Below, piece after piece: positions 9,879-18,573 of a stretch of 64,000 nucleotides of DNA (positions within the stretch are counted from its first letter, which is position 1; every line of letters begins with the position of its first letter). Under the pieces are notes generated by a model. The model worked only from the letters and a program-made list of their open reading frames with translations, had not been told where the DNA came from and ran no database searches. Made by a program: the position numbers and the translations under genes. Source of the DNA: Flavipsychrobacter sp. (GTDB lineage Bacteria; Bacteroidota; Bacteroidia; Chitinophagales; Chitinophagaceae); the NCBI GenBank assembly GCA_031292525.1, contig JARLGY010000019.1:186001-250000 (forward strand), in the 5' to 3' direction.

Positions 9879-10376
9879 TTATAGCTGTTTACTCATCAAC
9901 ATTAACTCTTCTTCATCACCAGGTAACCTTATCATTTTTTCAAACCTAAGACCCAGCCGCTCCAATAATCTTACTGACTTGATATTAGTCGGTAAGGTAA
10001 TTGCTACAACACGAGCCATATTCAATTTTACAGCAAGGTTCATTATTGCTACAGCAGCTTCATAGCCATAGCCTTTTCCCTCATAGTCAGGTAACAGTGC
10101 AAAGCCAATATCCACATCGTCCAGTGCATCTCTTTTTATTAACCCACAAATCCCTATCGGGGTATCGTCAGTTTTCAAACTTACACGCATTAGACCAAAA
10201 CCATCTTCCTGGTAACTGTGTATTGGCCCCTTAATCAGGTAACTGCGCGCATCGTCAATTGTTCTTACACCCCGGTCGCCTATTTGCTGCAGCCAGCCCG
10301 GGCTATTTAAAAGCTGTACAATAAATGTAGCATCATCTTCAGTAAGACGGGTGATGAAAAGATTTTGTGTTTCCAT
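9879..10376 (-). CDS. GNAT-family N-acetyltransferase (RimJ/RimL-like)
   Basis: 165 residues. The N-terminal METQNLFITRLTEDDATFIVQLLN is the usual opening of RimJ/RimL-like acetyltransferases. The acetyl-CoA pyrophosphate-binding loop is DYEGKGYGYEAAVAIM near residue 108, and NIKSVRLLERLGLRFEKMIRLPG is the closing motif. The family transfers acetyl groups to the N-terminus of proteins or to small amines; the substrate cannot be read from sequence. A monocistronic gene preceded by an AT-rich intergenic stretch. Confidence 0.87.
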   Translation of the reverse strand: METQNLFITRLTEDDATFIVQLLNSPGWLQQIGDRGVRTIDDARSYLIKGPIHSYQEDGFGLMRVSLKTDDTPIGICGLIKRDALDDVDIGFALLPDYEGKGYGYEAAVAIMNLAVKLNMARVVAITLPTNIKSVRLLERLGLRFEKMIRLPGDEEELMLMSKQL

Positions 10377-10440
10377 AGAGGTGCCCAGAAAAAACAGTGC
10401 AGTTTACAAAATAAACTGTGCATTGCAATGCAAGCTATTT

Positions 10441-11370
10441 TCATGCTTCTCTATAAATACTCACTGCTGATGTACCATTACTTTTTTTATACGCCCTGTA
10501 CATACCTTCGCTGTTAAATGGCATAGCTATATTTCCATTTTTATCTATTGCTATCAGTCCACCCTCGCCTTGTATTTTCAAAAGCTTTTCATATACAACC
10601 AGGTTACAGGCTTCTTCAAGCGACAGTCCTTTATATTCCATAAGGCACGATATGTCGTAGGCAACCACTGCACGTATAAATAATTCGCCATGCCCCGTGC
10701 ACGATACCCCACAGGTAGCATTATTAGCATAAGTACCGGCACCTATAATGGGGCTATCGCCTACCCGCCCAAATTGTTTATTGGTCATGCCCCCGGTACT
10801 GGTACCTGCAGCAATATTACCCTGCTTATCCAGTGCAACGGCACCAACAGTTCCAAATTTCCTTTCCGTATGGTCCAATTGTACACTGTCCGTTTTTAGA
10901 GCTTCCTGCCACTGATCGTATCTCTGCTGTGTAAAGAAATATGCATCATCTGCAAATGCAATGTTTTGAGTTTTTGCAAAATCTTCTGCCCCCTTTCCAC
11001 ACATCAATACATGTGGACTATCACACATAATGCTTTTAGCCAGTTTTATTGGGTTCATAATATTGCCTACACCAGCAACGGCGCCAGCTTGCAATGTAAG
11101 TCCGTTCATAAGAGATGCATCCATTTCATGCTGGCCGGCATGGTTAAAAACCGCCCCCCTTCCTGCATTATACAAGGGGCAATCTTCTAGTACTACTATC
11201 GCAGCCTCCACAGCTTCCAGGCTGCTACCTCCCTGGGATAATATGTTATAACCTGCATCAATCGCATCAACAAGTCCCTTTTCATATTGTAGCTGAAGGT
11301 CTGGGTTCATGGTACTTCTTAAAATAGTACCGGCGCCCCCATGTATAGCAATAGCAAAAGTTTGTTCCAT
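10441..11370 (-). CDS. Isoaspartyl peptidase / plant-type L-asparaginase
   Basis: About 309 residues of an N-terminal nucleophile (Ntn) hydrolase that cleaves isoaspartyl (beta-Asp) dipeptides and L-asparagine. The proenzyme is expected to cut itself before Thr174 in KFGTVGAVALD, leaving Thr as the nucleophile. The HGGAG motif near residue 10, NAGRGAV near 68 and GDSPIIGAGTYAN near 204 are all present. The frame extends to 11421, but the extra 17 residues are not family-like and I start at MEQTFAIAIHGG. Together with the cyanophycinase at 43.3 kb it would complete breakdown of cyanophycin to Asp and Arg; that link is inference. Confidence 0.92.
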   Translation of the reverse strand: MEQTFAIAIHGGAGTILRSTMNPDLQLQYEKGLVDAIDAGYNILSQGGSSLEAVEAAIVVLEDCPLYNAGRGAVFNHAGQHEMDASLMNGLTLQAGAVAGVGNIMNPIKLAKSIMCDSPHVLMCGKGAEDFAKTQNIAFADDAYFFTQQRYDQWQEALKTDSVQLDHTERKFGTVGAVALDKQGNIAAGTSTGGMTNKQFGRVGDSPIIGAGTYANNATCGVSCTGHGELFIRAVVAYDISCLMEYKGLSLEEACNLVVYEKLLKIQGEGGLIAIDKNGNIAMPFNSEGMYRAYKKSNGTSAVSIYREA

Positions 11371-11535
11371 TTTGTAAATATAGGTAAAGCAGCAGGCTAC
11401 CAGGTAGCATGTGGGAATCAAATAAAAGTTCTTATTTTCTGAATTGACGGCTATTAGGTAAAAGAAAGATATCCAGTCTAAGCATTCTCTTATGTACCTA
11501 TTTGTAAAATTAATCGTGAAAATAAAAAGATGCTA

Positions 11536-11557
11536 TACCTTTGCTTAACGGTGTTAA
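11536..11557 (+). promoter_or_regulatory. TetR-gene promoter -7 element and overlapping TetR operator
   Basis: TACCTTTG at 11536-11543 matches the Bacteroidota -7 consensus TAnnTTTG; no good -33 element is seen. Directly after it, at 11545-11557, is the inverted repeat TTAAC-GGT-GTTAA, and a further half-site TTTAAC follows at 11562-11567, forming a second 6-3-6 palindrome with GTTAAA at 11553-11558. An almost identical site (TTAACAGTGTTAA) precedes the adaptor gene at 12295. A repressor bound here would sit on the transcription start, so autoregulation is likely. Confidence 0.6.
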
Positions 11558-11593
11558 ATACTTTAACCTCGTAAGAAATAGGAGGCCCTATAT

Positions 11594-12193
11594 ATGGGAA
11601 GCAAGGAAAGAATAATACGGCAGAAAGAGGATGTAAAGTGTAAGATACTTACTGCTGCGTGGCAAATAGTGAAGAACGAAGGGTGGCAGTCCTTATCTAT
11701 GCGCAAAATTGCAGATGCCATAGAATATACTGCGCCTATTATATATGGATACTTTGAAAATAAAGAAGCGCTACTTGTAGAGTTTACAGGTAAAGGCTTC
11801 CAGAATTTGGCATGCCACCTGCGGGCGGCAAAAGCTAAGCATAGGCTACCTGCCAAGCAGCTGGAAGCCATGTGGTTTGCCTACTGGAACTTTGCTTTTG
11901 AAGAACAGGAATATTACCAACTTATGTTTGGCGTAGAGGTGAACTGTTGTGAAATGGGTATGAATTATCCTGAAGATGATTTACCAGGGACAATTTTTAG
12001 CGAGGTGATCCAGCAGTTGATTGACAGTAGCAATAATCCTAAAACTGACGTTTGTAAGAAATACTATACTTTTTGGTCCGTAATACATGGCTTGATCTGT
12101 ATCAACATTGTAAGAAAAGGGCAGAGCGATGAATTAAATCAGGAAATTCTTAAAGATGCAATAACTGGTATTATTCGCACCATAACAGGGTAG
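11594..12193 (+). CDS. TetR/AcrR-family transcriptional repressor of the efflux operon
   Basis: 199 residues. Residues about 12-60 are a TetR helix-turn-helix domain (KILTAAWQIVKNEGWQSLSMRKIADAI, then APIIYGYFENKEALLVEF). The C-terminal part is an all-helical ligand-binding domain with an aromatic-rich face (MWFAYWNFAFEEQEYYQLMFGVE), as expected for a multidrug sensor. A GGAGG element lies about 10 bases before the ATG, unusual for this phylum. The gene stands 130 bases upstream of the RND adaptor on the same strand, and palindromic sites with the same core occur before both genes, so it most likely represses itself and the pump. Confidence 0.9.
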   Translation: MGSKERIIRQKEDVKCKILTAAWQIVKNEGWQSLSMRKIADAIEYTAPIIYGYFENKEALLVEFTGKGFQNLACHLRAAKAKHRLPAKQLEAMWFAYWNFAFEEQEYYQLMFGVEVNCCEMGMNYPEDDLPGTIFSEVIQQLIDSSNNPKTDVCKKYYTFWSVIHGLICINIVRKGQSDELNQEILKDAITGIIRTITG

Positions 12194-12293
12194 TTATTTT
12201 CTTATCACTTATTTAGCTTTCCCATACACACCCATCCTTAACCACAACATTTTTGATCTCAAAACTATTTTACAAAAAACTTTTCTCCTAAAA

Positions 12294-12308
12294 TTTAACA
12301 GTGTTAAA
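12294..12308 (+). promoter_or_regulatory. Perfect palindromic operator before the RND efflux genes
   Basis: TTTAACA-G-TGTTAAA is a perfect 15-base palindrome ending 15 bases before the adaptor start codon. Its TTAACRGTGTTAA core differs by one base from the site before the tetR gene. The pairing of one regulator with two near-identical sites makes it the likely TetR operator; binding has not been shown. Confidence 0.65.
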
Positions 12309-12323
12309 CCATTTAATTGCGTT

Positions 12324-13463
12324 ATGAAAAACCTAATATACTTACTATTTGTTGTTGCATTCTATAGCTGTAATTCCTCATCAAGCGGCAGTATGACGCC
12401 ACCTTTACAATCTTTACCTGTAGTGTCTTTACAAACACAAAATGCCACCTTGTACCAGGATTTTAATGCCAGCCTGGAAGGCACTAAGAACATTGATCTG
12501 CGCCCACAGGTAGATGGCTATCTGCAAAAGATATACGTGGATGAAGGGGCACATGTACATAAGGGGCAAATACTCTTCCAGGTAGATGACAAGCCTTACC
12601 AGGAACAATTAAACAATGCAAAGTCTACGCTTTTATCGGCTAAGGCTAATCTTGAAAATGCACAGATCAATGTTGATAAGCTGACACCATTATTGAAAAA
12701 CAACCTGATATCTGATGTGCAGGTGAAAACAGCAAAAGCTGCTTATGACGCGGCAAAGGCAAATGTAGCCCAAGCCGAAGCGATTGTAAACAGCGCTCGT
12801 ATCAACCTGGGATACACTACTATTACGGCCCTTGTTGACGGCTATATAGGTAGGATACCCTATAAGATAGGCAGCCTGGTAAGTCGTACCTCACCTGAGC
12901 CACTTACCGTACTCTCTGAAATACAAAGTGTGTACGCCTATTTCTCTTTAAGCGAAAACGATTTCATACAATTTAAAGAACATTTCCCGGGAAAAACAGT
13001 AGAAGAAAAATTAAAGCAAATGCCACCCGTACAATTGGTTTTGCCTGATAATACCATCTATCCTGAAAGAGGAACAGTAGAAATAGCTGATGGGCAATTT
13101 AACAAGACCATGGGCACTATCAGCTTTCGGGCTATATTCCCTAATGCCAACGGTTTATTACGCTCAGGAAATACCGGCAAAATACGTGTTCCACAAACAG
13201 TTAGCGCCGCACTCATAGTTCCACAAGAAGCTACTTACGAGATACAGGATAAAGTGTTTGTTTTTCTCGTAAACGATAGCAATAAAGTAGCCAGCCAGCC
13301 CATTAATATCACGGGAAGGAAGGGAAATTATTACCTCGTGAACAATGGCGTAAAATCGGGAGATAAAATTGTATACGCCGGCCTCGATCGTTTAAAGGAT
13401 GGTGCAATCATAAAACCCGAAACCTTATCTATGGATAGTCTGCTAAGATCAAACCCACTTTAA
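12324..13463 (+). CDS. RND efflux periplasmic adaptor (membrane fusion protein)
   Basis: 379 residues. A lipoprotein signal ends at Cys16 (VVAFYSC). The family modules follow in order: a lipoyl/barrel-sandwich half-motif (NIDLRPQVDGYLQKIYVDEGAHVHKGQILFQ region, about 55-87), a helical hairpin (about 90-155, Ala-rich coiled coil), the second lipoyl half (NLGYTTITALVDGYIGRIPYKIG) and a beta-barrel and membrane-proximal domain. It links the inner-membrane pump to the outer-membrane channel. First gene of a three-gene efflux operon, 69 bases before the pump gene, with the palindromic operator immediately upstream. Confidence 0.93.
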   Translation: MKNLIYLLFVVAFYSCNSSSSGSMTPPLQSLPVVSLQTQNATLYQDFNASLEGTKNIDLRPQVDGYLQKIYVDEGAHVHKGQILFQVDDKPYQEQLNNAKSTLLSAKANLENAQINVDKLTPLLKNNLISDVQVKTAKAAYDAAKANVAQAEAIVNSARINLGYTTITALVDGYIGRIPYKIGSLVSRTSPEPLTVLSEIQSVYAYFSLSENDFIQFKEHFPGKTVEEKLKQMPPVQLVLPDNTIYPERGTVEIADGQFNKTMGTISFRAIFPNANGLLRSGNTGKIRVPQTVSAALIVPQEATYEIQDKVFVFLVNDSNKVASQPINITGRKGNYYLVNNGVKSGDKIVYAGLDRLKDGAIIKPETLSMDSLLRSNPL

Positions 13464-13532
13464 AAGGCCGTTAGCATACAATAACATTTTCACAAACCGG
13501 CAACTCAAGCTTCCGGCAAAAAAACTCATCTG

Positions 13533-16500
13533 ATGTTTAAGAAATTTATAGAACGACCTGTGTTGTCCACGGTCATATCCATTATATTGCTCCTGCTGGG
13601 CGGTCTTTCATTATACTCGCTGCCCATCACTCTCTTCCCAGATATTGCACCACCTTGTGTGCAGGTAACTGCCAGCTATCCCGGTGCTAATGCAGAGGTG
13701 GTAGCACGGTCTGTTGCCACCCCACTGGAAGAAGCAGTAAACGGTGTTGAGAACATGACCTACATGACCTCAAATTCCAGCAATGATGGTAGCTTTACCT
13801 TGAGTGTATATTTCAAACAAGGGACTAATCCTGATATTGCGGCGGTAAACGTGCAGAACAGGGTATCTAAAGCAACTAGCCAGATACCCCAAGAGGTGAT
13901 ACAGGCAGGTATATCTACCCAAAAGCAGCAAAACAGTATTATTATGTTTGTTGCGCTGTCCAGTACAGATACAGCTTACGATGAAACGTTCCTGCTCAAC
14001 TACATCAAGATAAACCTTATACCGCAACTGCAACGTATACCCGGTGTAGGACAAGCACAACCTTTTGGCACACGCGACTATTCTATGCGTATTTGGCTTA
14101 AACCAGAGCGTCTTGCTGCTTTAAATCTATCACCACAGGATGTAACAAATGCAATAAAAGATCAAAGCCTTGAGGCCGCGCCAGGAAGACTTGGCCAGAA
14201 CAGTACAGAATCTTTTGAGTATGTCTTAAAGTATAAAGGCAAATTGAACAAAAGTGAAGACTATGAAAACATCATTATTAAGGCAAATAGTGATGGATCA
14301 CTCGTACGTCTAAAAGATCTGGCAAGAGTTGAATTTGGGTCTTATACTTATTCATCCAATGGCAAACTCAACGGTGCAGCAACTTCCGGAGTAGCTATCT
14401 TCCAGACAGCAGGGTCTAATGCAAATGACATACTTACTGAGGCCCAAAAACAATTAAAGGAGTTCTCTGCCTCGTTACCTAAAGGTGTACATACCTCGGT
14501 CATGTATAACTCAAAAGAGTTCCTTGATGCCTCTATCAGCCAGGTTACTGAAACGCTATTAGAAGCATTTATCCTGGTATTTATAGTGGTATTCATATTC
14601 CTCCAGGATTTTCGTTCTACGCTTATACCTGCTATAGCAGTACCAGTAGCTATTATTGGTACATTCTTTTTTATGCAATTATTTGGGTTTACCATCAACT
14701 TGCTTACGCTCTTTGCGCTGGTACTGGCAATTGGTATAGTTGTAGATGACGCCATTGTGGTGGTTGAGGCTGTGCATACTAAAATGGAGCATACTAAAAT
14801 GCCGGCAAAGCAAGCCACAATAGCCTCTATGAATGAAATATCGGGGGCTATAATATCTATTACCATGGTCATGGCTGCGGTATTTATACCAGTAGGGTTT
14901 ATGGAGGGGCCTGCGGGTGTCTTCTACCGGCAATTTGCATTCACACTGGCAATTGCCATCATGATATCGGCCTTAAATGCCTTAACATTAAGCCCGGCAC
15001 TATGCGCATTGTTTCTTAAAAATCCCCATGCCGATGGTGCTCCAACCAAAAAATTTGGCAAAAGGTTCTTTGATGCTTTTAATGCAGGATTTACCGCTAT
15101 GACTGGCAGGTACAAACACAGCCTGCAATTCCTCATAAAACGTAAGTGGATCACTATTAGCGGGCTGGCGTTGATAGCTGTAGCAAGCTTTTTCATTATT
15201 AAAAGTACACCTACCGGTTTTATCCCTACAGAAGACCAAGGCTTTGTATTGTATGCTGTTAGTACGCCTCCAGGTAGCTCGTTAGACCGCACACATAAAG
15301 CAATGGCCCAGATAGACAGCATTGTTAAAAACGACCCTGCTACTGACAAACGCTATATTGTGGAAGGTCTTAACTTCATCTCAAATGCCAACGCTTCCCC
15401 TTATGGTGCCGGTTTCATAAGACTTAAACCGTACGGACAACGCGGACCAATAAACGACTTTCAGCAAATTTCAAATAACATATCGCAGAAGGTAAGCCAA
15501 GTGAAGGGCGCTAATGCATTCTTCTTTACATTCCCTACAGTACAAGGCTTTGGTAACGTGAGTGGTTTTGAGTTCATGTTGCAAGATCGCAACAGTGGCT
15601 CTCTTGAGAAATTGGGTACTACAGCAAATAATTTCATACAAGCCCTGATGAAAAGAAAGGAGATAGCTTATGCATTTACAACTTTTGCCACAGGTAATCC
15701 TCAGTACGAAATAGAAATAGATAATGCCAAGGCTAAACAATTAGGTGTTTCAATAAGCGACCTGTTGCAGACATTACAGGTTTATTATGGTAGTAGCTTT
15801 GTTAGCGATTTCAATAGGTTTGGTAAGTACTACCGGGTAATGGCCCAAGCAGATATTGCTTACCGCACCGATGCAGCCTCACTGAACAACATTTATATAA
15901 AAAATACACAAGGCGGTATGGTTCCTGCCAATTCCCTTGTCACACTAAAGAAGGTGTATGGTCCCGAAACGGTAACACGCAACAACCTGTTTAACGCCGT
16001 AACAATTAATGGAGCTCCCAAACCAGGTTATAGTACTGGAGACGCCATACGCGCCATAGAGGAAACTGCACAACAAGAGTTACCAAGAGGATACAAGTAT
16101 GAATGGACAGGTATGACACGCGAAGAAGTGCATTCAGGCTCGCAGATCATCTTCATTTTTATACTCAGCCTCCTATTTGTGTACTTCCTTCTAGCGGCAC
16201 AGTACGAAAGCTATATACTTCCACTGGCTGTTATCTTAACCATACCGTTAGGTGTGTTTGGGGTACTGCTATTCATAAATATGATGAGCATCGAAAATAA
16301 TATTTATGTACAAGTAGGCCTGATCATGCTCATCGGATTGTTATCTAAAAATGCCATACTTATAGTAGAGTATGCAGTGCAGCGCAGGCATGCAGGTATG
16401 GGCTTGGTACAAGCAGCACTGCAAGCAGCAACACTCCGCCTACGCCCTATCCTTATGACATCTTTTGCTTTTATTGTAGGCTTGATACCCCTGATGGGTG

Positions 16501-16724
16501 TACACGGTGCCTCAGCGCTGGGTAACCGTTCTATAGGTACAGGTGCGGTTGGCGGCATGCTTACCGGCGTCATCTTTGGCGTGTTTGCAATACCTGTGCT
16601 GTTTGTCATCTTCCAGCATTTACAGGAAAAAGCCACAGGCAAACCTATTCACCCAGCCCCCGTTGGAGATAAACATTTGCAACCAAACCTTGCCCCCCAG
16701 GCTTCTGACATCGAAAAAAACTAA
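13533..16724 (+). CDS. RND multidrug efflux permease (HAE1/AcrB type)
   Basis: 1063 residues, normal for the family. It shows the N-terminal FIERPVLSTVISIILLLLGGLSLYSLPIT helix, two large periplasmic loops, and twelve expected membrane helices in two repeats. The proton-relay aspartates are Asp405 and Asp406 in GIVVDDAIVVVEAV, and the partner region in the second half is LIMLIGLLSKNAILIVEYAV. It exports lipophilic compounds in exchange for protons, drawing from the periplasm and outer leaflet. The C-terminus has an extra Pro/Gln-rich tail. It lies between adaptor and outer-membrane channel genes, so all three parts of the tripartite pump are encoded together. Confidence 0.96.
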   Translation: MFKKFIERPVLSTVISIILLLLGGLSLYSLPITLFPDIAPPCVQVTASYPGANAEVVARSVATPLEEAVNGVENMTYMTSNSSNDGSFTLSVYFKQGTNPDIAAVNVQNRVSKATSQIPQEVIQAGISTQKQQNSIIMFVALSSTDTAYDETFLLNYIKINLIPQLQRIPGVGQAQPFGTRDYSMRIWLKPERLAALNLSPQDVTNAIKDQSLEAAPGRLGQNSTESFEYVLKYKGKLNKSEDYENIIIKANSDGSLVRLKDLARVEFGSYTYSSNGKLNGAATSGVAIFQTAGSNANDILTEAQKQLKEFSASLPKGVHTSVMYNSKEFLDASISQVTETLLEAFILVFIVVFIFLQDFRSTLIPAIAVPVAIIGTFFFMQLFGFTINLLTLFALVLAIGIVVDDAIVVVEAVHTKMEHTKMPAKQATIASMNEISGAIISITMVMAAVFIPVGFMEGPAGVFYRQFAFTLAIAIMISALNALTLSPALCALFLKNPHADGAPTKKFGKRFFDAFNAGFTAMTGRYKHSLQFLIKRKWITISGLALIAVASFFIIKSTPTGFIPTEDQGFVLYAVSTPPGSSLDRTHKAMAQIDSIVKNDPATDKRYIVEGLNFISNANASPYGAGFIRLKPYGQRGPINDFQQISNNISQKVSQVKGANAFFFTFPTVQGFGNVSGFEFMLQDRNSGSLEKLGTTANNFIQALMKRKEIAYAFTTFATGNPQYEIEIDNAKAKQLGVSISDLLQTLQVYYGSSFVSDFNRFGKYYRVMAQADIAYRTDAASLNNIYIKNTQGGMVPANSLVTLKKVYGPETVTRNNLFNAVTINGAPKPGYSTGDAIRAIEETAQQELPRGYKYEWTGMTREEVHSGSQIIFIFILSLLFVYFLLAAQYESYILPLAVILTIPLGVFGVLLFINMMSIENNIYVQVGLIMLIGLLSKNAILIVEYAVQRRHAGMGLVQAALQAATLRLRPILMTSFAFIVGLIPLMGVHGASALGNRSIGTGAVGGMLTGVIFGVFAIPVLFVIFQHLQEKATGKPIHPAPVGDKHLQPNLAPQASDIEKN

Positions 16725-16744
16725 CCTAATTAAAAAATCTCAGT

Positions 16745-18166
16745 ATGTCATTTATAAAAAACAACTTCCACCAACTATATATAGTACCGTTAGTGCTGCT
16801 TATATGCATGGAATCCTGCAGAATGCAACACGAATACCAACGGCCCGAAGTGCCTTTGCCATCAGCATTTACAGACAATACAGATACCTCAAGTATCGCA
16901 GATCTGAAATGGAGCCAGTTCTTTACCGACCCTACCTTACAGGCTTTGATACAAAAAGGCATACAATATAATTATGATCTGCAAATAGCACTCACTCATA
17001 TAAGTGCTGCAAGGGAGCAAGTAAAGCAAGCAAAAACACTACAGCTACCCCAGGTAGATCTGCAGGCTACCGCGCAGATTGACAGAGCTTCTGATAACAG
17101 CCTTAATGGCATCACGGCTACCGACTTTCTTAACCAATCGTACATCGCTGATTACAATATAAATCTTGGAGTATCGTGGGAAGCAGATGTATGGGGTAAA
17201 CTCCGTATGCAAAAAAAGGCAACTATTGCACAATACTTACAATCAGCAGAGGCTGCACAGGCAATACAAACACGTGTCATCTCAGATATAGCTCAAGGGT
17301 ATTATAACCTGCTGATGCTGGATGAACAATTAACCATAGCTAAGAATAACCTAAGGCTTAGTGATACTACATTCTTGCTGACACGTTTACAAAAAGATGC
17401 GGGTTATGTTACTACTCTTGCGGTACAACAGGCTGAGGCACAACTACAGGCTACTGCAATACTTATACCAGCTCTTGAACAAAGTATTAAAATTCAGGAA
17501 CAAACACTCAGCATCTTAACAGGTTCATTACCCGGCAGTATAGTAAGAGATATACGCCTTAGTGAAGTAAATATTCCTGAAGATCTTTCTACCGGTGTTC
17601 CCGTAGCTATGGTAAGCCGCCGACCTGATGTACATGCAGCAGAGTATGCACTTATAGCTGCCAATAAACAAGTGGGAATAGCTAAAGTCAACATGTATCC
17701 CTCATTAAATTTAACAGCAGAAGGTGGCCTTAATTCATTTAAGGCAAGCAACTGGTTCAATATACCAGGTTCGCTATTTGGTATAGTTACAGGAAGTGTT
17801 ATCCAGCCTGTTTTTGATCATCGTAAATTAAAAACAAAATACAAAGTTGCACAAATACAACGTGAAGAATCAGTTTTGCTATTCAGACAATCGGTACTTA
17901 ATGCAGTTGGCGAGGTAACTAATGCATTGGTAAGGGAAGAAAAGCTAAAAGAACAACAAAAACTTACCGCTTCCCGCGTAGATATTTTACACAAAGCCAC
18001 TTTCAATGCTCAACTATTATTCAGAAGTGATATGGCCACTTACCTGGAAGTGATAACTGCACAGGCAAATGCACTGCAGGCTGATCTTGATCTCGCAAAC
18101 CTGCAAAGACAACGCCTTAATGCATCTGTCGATCTATATCGTGCACTTGGCGGAGGAAGGAGCTAA
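16745..18166 (+). CDS. TolC/NodT-type outer-membrane efflux channel lipoprotein
   Basis: 473 residues. The signal peptide ends with the lipobox cysteine in LICMESC (about residue 24), as in NodT-type channels. Two outer-membrane efflux protein repeats follow, with long amphipathic helices; WEADVWGKLRMQKKATIAQYLQS and GVPVAMVSRRPDVHAAEYALIAANKQVGIA are the two clearest family signatures. It forms the trimeric exit duct for the RND pump encoded 20 bases upstream. The operon ends with a strong hairpin at 18266. Confidence 0.94.
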   Translation: MSFIKNNFHQLYIVPLVLLICMESCRMQHEYQRPEVPLPSAFTDNTDTSSIADLKWSQFFTDPTLQALIQKGIQYNYDLQIALTHISAAREQVKQAKTLQLPQVDLQATAQIDRASDNSLNGITATDFLNQSYIADYNINLGVSWEADVWGKLRMQKKATIAQYLQSAEAAQAIQTRVISDIAQGYYNLLMLDEQLTIAKNNLRLSDTTFLLTRLQKDAGYVTTLAVQQAEAQLQATAILIPALEQSIKIQEQTLSILTGSLPGSIVRDIRLSEVNIPEDLSTGVPVAMVSRRPDVHAAEYALIAANKQVGIAKVNMYPSLNLTAEGGLNSFKASNWFNIPGSLFGIVTGSVIQPVFDHRKLKTKYKVAQIQREESVLLFRQSVLNAVGEVTNALVREEKLKEQQKLTASRVDILHKATFNAQLLFRSDMATYLEVITAQANALQADLDLANLQRQRLNASVDLYRALGGGRS

Positions 18167-18265
18167 TGTCAGAGAGAATTACTTTATGCATCCACCTATA
18201 GTCGATGTATAAACATTGCTCAAACCACTTGCAGCTAACTTTTGCAGTCAATATAATTAAACTAG

Positions 18266-18295
18266 ATAGGCCTTGGATGTAAATCCAAGGCCTAT
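18266..18295. terminator. Hairpin after the efflux operon
   Basis: A perfect 12-base stem (ATAGGCCTTGGA paired with its complement) around a 6-base loop, about 100 bases after the efflux channel gene. There is no strong T-run on the plus strand; a short A/T-rich flank follows on both sides, so it may act on either strand. The small minus-strand frame at 18300 ends right beside it. Confidence 0.6.
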
Positions 18296-18299
18296 AAAA

Positions 18300-18482
18300 T
18301 TATAGGCTAACATTAGCATCACTTAAAGTCTGCAATACTGTTATTTTCACCGTCCCTTGTATTGGGTTCAGAAAAGCAACTCTCTGCCAATTCAGGCGTT
18401 CATTACGTGCCTCATGTGGAGCATCAAAGGGGTAAACATCCGCCCAAACCATATTGGGAAATTGCATAGATAGTGATAACAA
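18300..18482 (-). CDS. Small open frame of doubtful status
   Basis: 60 codons between the efflux operon and the alcohol dehydrogenase, in a 400-base stretch with no other gene. The product (ending ITVLQTLSDANVSL) has normal-looking composition with Trp, Phe and Pro but no recognisable domain, signal or membrane helix. It could be a small protein or the tail of a decayed gene; its stop is 5 bases from a hairpin at 18266-18295 that could serve as its terminator. The rest of 18167-18573 holds only that hairpin and a possible -7 element (TAAGTTTG, 18531-18538) for the alcohol dehydrogenase. Confidence 0.3.
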   Translation of the reverse strand: MLSLSMQFPNMVWADVYPFDAPHEARNERLNWQRVAFLNPIQGTVKITVLQTLSDANVSL

Positions 18483-18573
18483 TCATTTTAAGGCCTGATG
18501 AGCATCATGTATTGGCGCAAACGGAAGAAATAAGTTTGCAACGAACATTATCAATTCACTTTATCATTATTAT

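Noticed and set aside
13760-15750. Several minus-strand frames inside the RND pump gene
   Set aside because: Shadows of the strongly supported plus-strand gene.
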